Assembly: GCA_944472135.2 (NCBI GenBank)
Contig: OX235262.1
Location: 59,430,440-59,494,439, forward strand
Origin: Trichobilharzia regenti
Taxonomy: Eukaryota; Platyhelminthes; Trematoda; Strigeidida; Schistosomatidae
Direction: 5' to 3'
Length of the DNA: 64,000 nucleotides
A program made the position numbers and the translations under genes. Shown piece by piece: positions 31,824-43,800 of the stretch (its first letter is position 1; every line of letters begins with the position of its first letter). Below the pieces are notes generated by a model. It was not told where the DNA came from. It saw only the letters and a program-made list of their open reading frames with translations, and searched no databases.

Positions 31824-34800
31824 CTGGAAATTAAACAGAGAGAGGGGGAAAAGAACAAGCGTTTTGAAGACAAAACTTTGCTGTGGATAGACATCATTAC
31901 TGGATTTCTGTTTCACCTTAGTTTAAGACTAGTCAGCAGGTGATTGAACCTAGGATTTTCAGGTGACGAAACCAATTAGTTCATTGAATATTCGGTCACT
32001 TGAGCTGGACCTCAAAAACCCATGAATGCTACCTACCTCCAAATCCTACCAAAACCGATAATTTCACTACCAAGATCCGGATTATTGGCAACCACTGGAT
32101 GGTTACAGGGTTTCATCATGAGCTGACATCAGTTAGAGAACCACTGGAAAACCTGCAGGGAGTACTGGACAGCTGCTTCGTCCTAGTTCGGGACTCTTCA
32201 GCAGTACGCACCCACCGGGGGTCGAATCCAGGGACCTCCTGGTTACAAGGCTAGCGAGCTCGTGGACTATTAAGCCACTGGGACCCGACCCAATGGCCCA
32301 TGAGTTCTAACTTATGCCTATTCCCGATATAGCGCGACCACTAGCCAGTGTCTTCGGTGAGTGTTTGTCCTGACTTCCGACCTGCTGCAAACCAATATTT
32401 GAGATGCTCACTAGCGGCTTGCCTTATTCAGCTAGTTAGTTACCTGAGGATCTAGTGAGAAGCTGTGACCAGTCTAAAATGACTCCAGTAAAGTGATAGG
32501 GCGATGAGTTCTAGTAAAATTTATGAATTCAATCAAAACTGTCTTCTTTTAATGATGAGGTACAGGTTATAAGAACCACTCACTTTTATAATTAACAAAA
32601 ATGGTTTTTATGAATTGCTGATTCTGGAAAAAAAAGTATATTTATTCTGCGAATTGAGAACGTACTACTCACGTCAACCAACCAGTAGTATACAGCACCC
32701 AGAATTTAAAAAATATTTCCAAGTTTGATCATGGTTCGAAATCAGTTAGACAACCATCTCAAAGCTAAGAAGTACTAGACAGCTATTTCGTCCTAGTTTG
32801 GGACACTTCGGCTGTGCGCACCCGCTGACTGGTGGTCGCGTTAAAATCATGAATTGCTAGAAATAAGAATTTGCACTCCATTTAATTAGGTCCCAGAGGT
32901 TGAATGGTCAACGAGCTTGACTTGTAGTCGGAAGGCACTGGGTTGAAATTACAGTGTTTGCTCGCTGTTGAAGAGTCTCAAGCCAAGACGAAACAGATCT
33001 CCAGAACTCCTTGCTGATTTTCAGCAGCTTTCTTACTGATATTTTTTATTTGTGATCAGATTTGAAATAGATCCGATCCATACAAATCAGCTTCTGAGAA
33101 ACATAGATTTTGTGTGATTGATATAAGAATAAAACTTGTGCATTGTGGTAGAGTATAATTTCTTAATGGGTAAAATTTATTCTGATAAAGTCTCACAGTG
33201 TTATACAGTAAAATTTACTGACAGATTTTGTGTTTTTAATAGGCTCATTTATAAGTTCCATATTGGTTTGTTTATTAGATGTATCACACAGTGAAACAGT
33301 ATTATTTAATGAATGACGTTTCGAACAAAATTTATTCATAATTCTATCAACTATAATCACAAGACTTCGAAACTTGAGTTTTATAGTTTTCTTTGTCCTC
33401 TCCTATTTGTCGTTGGAGTAAGAGAATTTTCCAGATGTCCACCTGGACAGGTGTTGAATCATTCCTATCACACGTACTTGCAGTTGATTCGACAAACAAA
33501 GCTTCTGTTATCAATCTCTCCCTCCATCCACCCTGTGACATTCGATTTTAAAACTGTCATTTTATCCCATCCATCTTAGCGTATTGTTGTGTGTAATTGC
33601 ATGTGGTGAGTGCTATAGCTGAACTATTCTCTAGATTTCTTATCTTATTTGGGTCAACTAATCTAGATTTTGCTAGGTTTTATGTTCGGCTAGTCTGACT
33701 GACTGCACGTGTTCTACTAGTTTGACCTATGTATTCGACCTGACAATCATTCCAGCAGGGTATTAGATAAGCTAAATTGTTTTGTTTTAAAGGCTCCACA
33801 GGATCCTTTAACCGACAAAGCTTGTTTCTAATTGAGTTTGTGAGTAGTCTGAATGCCAGTCACTTTTATTCTTACCTTGTTAAGAATTCTGCGTAAGGTT
33901 CCGAGGTTCCTTCCGTGTATGGAATTACTACTGATGATTTAGATTCCTTACTGTTGGTGTCGTCATTAATATTATTATTAGTAATATTATTGTAACTATT
34001 ATTATTATTATCATTATTATGTTATTGTTATTACCACTATCGCTATTACCATTGTTTATTTTTTTTTACAATTCCCTACATATTTCCTGACTAATTCATC
34101 CGGATAACTATTAAGTTTCAAAGCTTCTTTTATATGTATCACTTCCTGTCTTAGATTTTCTTTGTTACTACTTAGTTTTTGTGCTCTGTCACTTAAACAT
34201 TTCACCGATCCTATTTTACTGACATAGGATGAGATGATCGGAATTCCAAATATCTGTTTGAATGTGTGTTTTCTGTAAAGGCTAGTGTTTAACTTCCCAT
34301 CTTCTTTTCTTTTTATGTTGCAATCTAACATTGAAAGTTCCCCTTCCTGACTTTCCAGTTCATAAGTGAATTGAACTGCCTTTACTTCGAGTTGATGTGT
34401 TCGAAAGATCTATCTAAATCCTGTGTTCTAAGTACAGTTAATGTATCATCTACATACCCCCACCATACTTTTGGGGTGAGGGTGAACGTTTCAATGGCTA
34501 TCTTTTGCCACTGTGCGTCGGTGGAACAGTGGTTAGGACTCTCGCCGACCATGCGAATGGTCTGAGATTCGATCCCCTGCCGACGCACACCTGATATCTA
34601 TGGTTGGCCTGCAAAATTTGGGCTACCGATATCCATGCTGAAAATTCCATACTTCTACAAAAAATACAGTGTGGAATCAAGCTGTAAATCAAAAATAAAA
34701 AAGTTCCATGAATATATCTGCTACAACCAGGGATATTGGTGATCCCACAGCAACTCCCTCAGTTTTTTTTGTCCCTGGAATTTAAATACTGTGGAAGTCA

Positions 34801-37800
34801 GGCATAGCTGCAGTCTCAGCATTATGTCCTCCAGTGGCAATTTCTTTCTAAGTTCGAGTTCTCGGTCAGAAATGAGTTCGTTTCTGACTGCCTTTATAGC
34901 CGTATTTATTGGTATCCATTTATATAAACTGATAATGTCGAAACTAACCATTTTTCTTCATTATCTAATTTTAAATTATCTAATCAATGTTTTAATTCAT
35001 AAGAACTTGTTAATCTAGATTTAGAGTGTCTTTTAAAAGGGTTTGATACGATGGCTAAATAAATAAATTCATAAGTAGGTGAATTTCTAAAGGGAAAGTG
35101 TCAGTTGTACAACGCTATGCACCCACAAACAATGCAGACCTCAAAAAGGAAGAAGAGTTTTACAGATAACTACAGGCAACAATGGACAATACTCCAGTTG
35201 GTGATATTAAAATACTAATGGGAGACATGAACACCAAACTGGGACCAGACAACACAGGAAGAGAACTCATCATGGGTAGAGAAGCTCTCGAAGAAATGAA
35301 TGAAAGTGGAAAACTCTTCGCCAACGTTTGCGCCTTGAATGAACTAGTGATTTGTGGCAGCGTATACAAACACAAGGATATCCACAAGGCTACACATGGG
35401 TGTCACCAGATGGGCGTACCAAAATCAACTATAGGTAGATCTATAAAATTGAAGTTCCGAATTCGTGTAATTATAATTGATTTTGTTCGAAACGTCATCC
35501 AGTAAATAATACTGTCTCTCCACTGTGTGATATATCTAATAAACTAATATGGAATTACTTACTATCAGTGCCCAATTTTTGCTCATATATCATCATGATA
35601 TCATCATGCGTCGGTGGCACAGTGGTTAGGACTCTCGCCGACCATGCACATGGTCCGGGTTATTTATAAGTTATTTTAAAATGAGAATATGGAACCTCAA
35701 TTTCTCCTTGAAATGGGTTTCATCTATAACTTTTATTTTCTTATCACAATAGCCTGCTTTGCTCATTTGAATAGCTGCATACGTAGCTACGCCTTTTCTA
35801 ATACATATGACCCAAGGTTTCCTATTTTCTAGATGTCGGTTAACTGTTTACTTTGAATGCATCTCTGCAAACAAAAACAATGAGATCGATGCGAGTTTAG
35901 TTGATAAATTAATTGTTTAGAAAGAGGCAGAAATATTAGGAGAGGGAGAACACTATACATAACTAATCACTTTTTTCTATTCTTGACTGATAATTGTTTC
36001 TTATGATTATTTATTGAATGAAATGTTTAAAATGTTACAATCTATTGTAATTTCGGTTGAATAGACTACTGAGGTAAAGTACAGGCGGCACAGATGAAAA
36101 TGTTAAAGCCGGTGATGATTAGAAAAGCAAGACAGACCTTAATTAATCTAAAATCAATTTGGAAATCTGCTACCCCCAGAATAAGAGACAAGATTAGGAT
36201 TTTCAACAATAATATCAAGGCAGTTCTTCTATATGTTTCAGAGATTTGGAAAGCATTTCCAACAGGCTTCAGACTTTCACGAACAGCTGCCATCTTCCTG
36301 GCTCAATTTTTTAGGATTAACATCAGACTGACAACAATAATCTCTAGCAGTAAGAACCTGTCACCAAATAAATATGCGGAAGAAGATGGAGGCGGACTAA
36401 GTATACACTGAGGAGGCATCACCGAGTGATATCGTAGGCAGGGCAGGCCCTTGAATGGTAATGGATTGCGAAACTATAATTTCGGTGTTGGTTCAAGAGT
36501 GATATGAAGGAGATCATGGGACCCATTCGTGAGGATTGCAGGCAACAGAATGAGATGATGTACTGATGAAGCTACATGTCCCACTCGGAATGCAAGGGAA
36601 TAATAATAATAATAATAATAATGAGAGTACACTTAGTGACTTGAGGTTACACGTTTTTAATGGCAGCTAGCAGTAGAATCTAAAAGTTTTGGGGCTAGTC
36701 TATTCATTTCAGATATTTTAACGGGAAGTAACAAAAGTGAATAAAAAATATTAAATCATATACGTCGCACATGGAGTAGTCTTTATGGCTTCGTCGTTAG
36801 CTTCAAGATGTTCGAAGCAGCAGCTACTACGTTTGAGCCTTACTGGGAACACCTTCACTAACTGAGGACTAGGTAAATTCAGCTGAAGAATCTGGAAATC
36901 CGCTCAAACAATTCATAATTCAAAGGGAGGTTGATCAATTTGCTATAAATATTTCAATGGGAAGTCACAAATATGATTATTACTACAGAATAGAATTTTG
37001 AAGAGGAAATTAATATACCATTAAAATGAAGTGTACTATAAGATACCACCAGGAGAAATGAAAGATAGTGATAGACTTTTTAGATTTATTTCTGTCTGGA
37101 GGGAAGATCCTAAAAATCTGTTAGGAAGACAAACCAATTGTGTAGTAAAAGAGGTATTATCATCACTTCCTGCAGTTTTTAACAATTCTTTGAGTTCCTA
37201 AAAGAACATAAGGCTTTAGGCCTTAAGTTCAGAAGTTCCAGTTTTCATGTTCTCGTTTTTACCTGAGTGGAGTTGCTAGCCTCACCCCAACCTTGTTTCC
37301 ATTTCAAGTTTACTACTGGTTAATGAAACAAAAAGGAGTTTATCCTCCAAGAATCAAACTTCAAATCAGGTGTATGGTTGACAACCATTGTAGCCCTGAA
37401 CCACTGACTCCCTAAAATGAAGATTAGGAATTGATTCATGTCTTGTTCAGTTACAGAGAACATTTCAATCTACAAATGCATAAAATCGGTAGTTTAATCA
37501 ATCAAAGATTCAGTAAAAACAAGGAGATTAGGTACACTGGACAGAATAGAATGACAGTAGTTGTAATCTACATATCCTCTGTGATATACCAGTGGATTAA
37601 AAAGTAATCTTCAACTATACATGGATGGTTCATCATGAATAGGTCTCAGTCTGTTTTATTTCCATAAATATTATGATAGAAGTATTAAGCTATAAGCATT
37701 GTGTAAAAGGGAACCCAGTATAGCTAAGTAAAGGCGTAGTAAAAACCATCAACAGTTCTATATTAGACCATGTGGTCCAAATCGGCCACAAAGCCAGCGT

Positions 37801-40800
37801 GGAAGAATCCTTCTCTATCATCTACTGACTACCGAATGAATTGCCAAAAACACTGAAGCATCGCATTCTTCAAACAGCAGAGGTTATTGCAACTCTCCTC
37901 AAGCAACCAGTGCTCTATGTGCGAAAGAAGCAAGTCCAGCCACTACTACTGCCCTGGCCGGCCTTCAGTAGAGACTAGAGATTCATGAATTTGTAGTATT
38001 ATCTTTCCTAATTTTTCTGACATTCAGTGTGTATTGTTATGTTGATGCTATTGAACTTTAATCTATTGGTATTATTGATTCGCAGTTATTTAAACAATAA
38101 TGTTGTTCATAACAGTAATTCATTCATTCACTAATATGTATATATAACTGTAGAACCTGATGAAGGAGGGGTTATCGAAAACAGTATTCTCTGTTCAGTA
38201 ACCATCCTTTTGAAAATATAAATGTTACTGAGCAACATCTCCTACAGACATATAAATATATATACTCTGTTATTAGTTATAGAGTGTGTTTAGGAATTCT
38301 TAGTCTCCCTCCGGTGAGGTAGAAGGTCATATAAAACTCTAAATCTCACCATTAAGACTAATCAGGTGCATTATCTTCTTCAAATGAATTCTTTTTCTCA
38401 ACATCATCAACATGATTACACTCAAAACAGAATAGTAGTAATAGTGATTTACCTGCATTTTCTCGTGATCAAATGTTGTGTAATAAGCTTCAAGAAAAAC
38501 TGAACCCAATATTGAATACTTATGAGTTGGTTGTATAGCAAATGCAAAACAGCTACGACTCTGATTATGCTGACTAATTTGACCAAGATAGCGAACGTAT
38601 TGCTGAAAGAAAACAAAATAAGTATGTCAACATTAAAAGACAATCTAGTCCAGTAAATATATAAAACAAATAAACGGCCACAGTATTGAAGAGAACATGA
38701 ACCGCAGTGAATAAAAAACCTTACAATTCTAGGGAGCTAACTTTGACAAATTTATTCTTATTATTATTTCCTTTAATTCTTAGAGGAACATAGTGCTTCA
38801 GCCGCGCGTCTCCATTGCCTTCGGTTTTCTGCTAACTTTTTCACCCCACTCCAAGTCTGCTCACACGCTTTCATCTACTCTTCACATGACCTCCCCCAAG
38901 TCACCCTTTCACTGACGACCAACTCGCCGCTTCCAATTCATTCGGTTCCACTCGTGGGCTTGTTTAGTAATGTCACTTGATGGTTTCCTCAGCGTATGGC
39001 CAATCCATCTCCATTTCTTCCTGCCTATTTGTTTCACAATCGGTTCCTGGTTGGTTCGCTCCCAGAGGTCCCTGTTGCTGACCTTTTCTGGCCACCCATC
39101 TGATCTTGAGCAAAGTATTGGGCGAACACAGCTGTTAGTGAAGGTCTGTAGTGTGTTTGATGTGCTCTTTATGACGTGCCAAGTCTCTGATCCGTATAGT
39201 AGCACTGACTTCACATTAGAGTTGAGAATCTGAGTCTTATTTTTGATGCGAAGTGCTGTTGACCTCCACACAGACTTGTGAGTAGTGAAAGCTTGTCTTG
39301 CTTTCTCGATCCTCGCTGCTTTGAGATCCTCATCAGTTCCGTCCGGCTGAAACGATGATTCCTAGGTAGGTAGGTATGTGGGTAAAGAAGGTTGCTTCTT
39401 TCAGATTCTTCCCATTTATGCTGATTGTTGTCTGTTGTTGTTGCTGTTGATGTTGGCCTGGAATCGTCATCACCTACCTGAAGTCCTACCTTCGATGCTT
39501 CTTCTGCCAACTTGTTGCTTTCCACTTGCATATCTTCGAGTTTGCGGGAAATCAGACGTATATCATCAACGACGAAGTCCAGATCCTCCAAGGTTTTTTT
39601 GTGGGTCCATTTTATGCCTGTTTCCTCATTGCCCGCTGTCCGTTGCATTATCCAATTTACTGCAATAAGGAAAATCATTGGCGATAATAGGCAACCTTAT
39701 CTTCGTCACAGAACAAAACCAACGCTTAAGCATCCTTGAAAACCTAGAAGCGCTATATAGCTATTTTGTCCTAGTTTATGATTCTTCTCCAGTGTGCAGC
39801 GATAACCTCACCAAGAATTGAGCCCATGATCATTTAGCCATTAGTTTGAATCCAATCTCTCATGAATTCTAACACGAAAAGATGGTTGTAGTGAAGGAAA
39901 TTTCTTTTTCGGTAAAGTCATCAACTATGCTGTATATTTGTATATAAATAGTAAATGGGTAAGGACTATTTCCGGTGGAGGGTCAAATTAGCAAGATTAA
40001 ATATAGGGATTAAAAACGTAGTTATAACAGAAACAAACAAGAAGTTTGAATGAGAAAGCTAATAGGATTATTATCACTGTGAGAAATGACTGTTCATGGT
40101 GGTCCTGATAAAGACAAGGGTGGGACATATTTCTTTTGAATACATAACGTTTCCCTGAACGTTTAGGTCGCTAGTGTCTCGGCTATGCTCAGCCACCTTG
40201 ATCTCGATCACTTTGAGAGGTTTGATCAGATCTTGTACAGCACTCTGAAAGGCTTCTTAAATATAATTGAATGATGTGAGTTGACCCAATATTCTGTTAT
40301 CGAGCTATATATATATATATACACACACCTACTTTTCTTCTTTGCTAGCCAGGCTGGATAGTCTTCCTAAGCCTGTTTTACAAGGGAACTCATGGTAAAG
40401 TTAATATAATCAGCTCCACAGAGCTATTAAACTGGTATATGTATGTCTAAGTGGTCCAATTTGACAGCTTATTTACCACGTACTGGCTGAATAGTTTCTT
40501 ACAGGAGAGTGCGACTCATAGATTGGCGACGAAATATGTTTTACCGGGAGATATCAGATGCTGTCTTGGGAGTAATTTTGCTTTATTATCAATTTTAAAT
40601 TCGAAATTAAGCAGTGGCATCTTTTTGAGGGTGACTTAAAAGTGTGCAGAAGCTTTCTTTGGATATAAGTTCTTGACTGTGATAAGGGGTGGGGAATCAC
40701 TTTCCATCATGATTCCTCGGAGAGTTTACAGTCCTTCGTCCATACACTCCTTGTTACATATTTCCCAAGTACTTCAGGAAGGAGAATATCTGAGGTTTCT

Positions 40801-43800
40801 CCTTTTGCTTAGATGGACACAATGTTCAAAAGTGACAAACTGTCCATTCCATAAGGGTTTTTGTAAATAGATCTTCCCAATGAGGTATCAACATTTCTTC
40901 TCAGTTAAATATTGAAGAAACCGAACATTTAGTCAAATTCAACCTGTAGAGTGAAATCGATGTGTTCAGTGAGAATTATTGAAGGTTTGGAGTAGGTTTC
41001 CGAGATTCGAATTCTCAATGCAAATAATGAAAGCAAAATTTAATGTGTATATCTCGTGAATTTTAAATTCTGTCAGTTTAAGATATGATAGTACCACTGC
41101 CAAACAATGCCACAAATAACTACTCTCTTCACACCGAATATGAGGGACACCAGTGGTTGATTGTAACGGACTAATAGATGAAATTATTAAACAGGAACTT
41201 GTACTTCGACAAATATCTAAATTGCTAGTATCGAGGTTATTATGTCAATGAACTAAGATAGTAAACCTTACAGCAGTTAACCTTATGAAAAACAGTGGTA
41301 AATATAACAATTTTTGAATCTATTTTCACTTTTCAATGTGTTTAAAATCATGTGGTTTTCATCATTTATACTTTTATCCATTGGTCAAGTGAAGCAATAA
41401 ATCTAGCTAGTCATATGTCGTAATGAACATCAAAAAGAATGGTTACTTATCCTTCTAGGTAAGAATAAAAATCATAATAAAGATTATTATTATTATTATT
41501 CTTTGTTAATTACTGCTTCACTAATTGTTCATTTTTTGTACAGAAAGTCAATCATAAACGTTTGATCACATTATTTCTGTTTGTGTTATATATTCGCTTT
41601 ATATGCACTTGATTTGTGTATCAGTTCTCGAGAAGTGTAAAACTCGATATTATAGGTGTTAGATGATCACTGAGAGAGAAGGAAAAGCAAGAGGATGCTA
41701 AGGTGTTAGAGTGTATTTTTGGTTAAACTTCTCAGTGATTTATGCTGTTGACATTACTGTTAGTCAAGTGTAAACCTACTTAGGATCCTGTAGAGACTTT
41801 GTTCAATACCCTGTAATGATTGTAAGGTTAGATGCTTAGGTTAAAATACCTAGCCCTTGAGTCAGTTAGACTGGTGAAGCACAGAAATCCGGAGGTGTAG
41901 CGTATGCTACTGATAAGATTTATAAGTAGTAAACATATGTAAAGAGATGTTCATTGTCAGAGAGACAGATTTGATGTCAGAGAAAGCTAATGAAATAAAG
42001 TTGCAGAGATATACAGGAGAGGTGAAAGGAACACAAAGAACACAATATGAAGGACAGAAGTGGCACAGCACGGAAGATTTGTGCAAATGGTGTGTTGAAT
42101 ATAAGGTGCACACAATTCGGCTACATAAAGATACCGACATTCCTTGATAAAGAAGTCAAGCTAGAGGCTTAAAGTTTCTGTAGCAGTGGTACTTGCTTTT
42201 ACGGGATGGGGTTGCTAGCCTCATATCCAACCCTCCCTCTTTACTAGTCTTATTTTTGGCTTACCGAGGTAAAGGAGTGCGTTGGCCGGGGCTCAGGCAG
42301 CGGACTACCTGCATTGTCAGCAAGCATTCACCGCTGTGCCACCGACGATGGAACTTAGACAAGAAAATTCAGAAGAAAAATACCTACTAACGGTCTTCAA
42401 AAGAATGGTTATCCACATAATTTCATCAAAAAGTGTTTAAAATCGAATCACAACACCAACAAGGAACCATCATCAAAGAACACAGGAAAATTCATCCTAC
42501 GATATATAAAAAATATCTCTGAAATAAGAGCTAGAATATTAAAACCGTTTGAAATAGACATAGCACATAAACCACTCAAATAACTTAATTCGAGATTGTG
42601 TAAACCGAAAGATACAACCGAAAAAGGGAGATAAAATTAATACCATATACAAAATAAATTGTATGAACTATAATAGACATTACATCGCTAAAGTGGGAGT
42701 CACCTTCGACCAGAATCCAGGAACACAGATTCTTTCATATCTATGCATGCAGATAATTATGAACATCAATTTGACTGGAATAATGTCGAAACTTTACACA
42801 GAGGAAACACCAAAAGTGTCAGGAAATTCCTACAAACCTGGTACTCAAACAAATACGCAATTGACAAACACGTTATTTGTTTTCTTCACACTCCCAGTGG
42901 AACATAGGGCTTCAAGCTAGTGGCTTGAAGTTCCTGTGGCAGTGTTTAATTTTACTAGATTGGGTTGGTAGCCCCATGCCCAACCTTTCCTCTTTACCAG
43001 TTCATTACTAGTTTAGCGAGGTAAAGGAGTGTGTCGGCCGGGATCGAACGCAGACCATCTGCATGGTCGGCGAGCGTCTTAACCGCTGTGCCACCGGCAA
43101 ACACGTAAATGTAACCAACATACTAATTGATAAAAAGTAAATCATGTGATGACAGAGTTTAAAATTCGAGTCAATAAAAAATAATCAACACATATGAAAA
43201 GATTTTTACCAGGAGACGCAATTATATCACTCATAGAAAATTTAAATCAGTTCACTTTATGCTAAAAATTGCGCTGAAGGGGATGTTGTCCAGAAGGACA
43301 ACGAAAACTCCTTCAAATAAACCAGCCAGATCACGAACACTACTAATTGCAAACTTAGATTAGTTGATCATAATAAGAACTTAAATTCAGAGAAATCCTT
43401 AGATGTAGTATTGCATGCAGTTAAACACAAATATATCGTAGGATGCAGTAAATAGTATTAAAATCGACACAAAATAGTGAGGGTGAGATTGATAACTGAA
43501 GCTTTATTTAACAAATCGACTGGGAATACATGCAATAGGACTGTATCAAATAACTGTCCAAGACATCTGGAGGATTCTACTACCCTTACGACAAGTGGGA
43601 AGGAAGAGTGAGAGTTTCGAAGTGGTGTAGTTACAGTTGGTGATATAATTATAACCAATAAATTGTGTTCAAAACATTGTCATCCAGTAAATAATACTGT
43701 TTCACTGTGTGTAATATATCCACTTTGCCCAAATTTCATACACATTTTAATCAAAACAAACGATCATTTTCACAGAAAAATTTGATTGGTACCTCCTGCA

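Noticed and set aside
35182..35505. Host endonuclease/phosphatase exon
   Set aside because: GDMN and IHKAT belong to the RTE-1 endonuclease domain; an in-frame stop lies just upstream.
41947..42147. 66-codon frame as a host exon
   Set aside because: No splice borders or family signature; purine-rich composition explains the openness.
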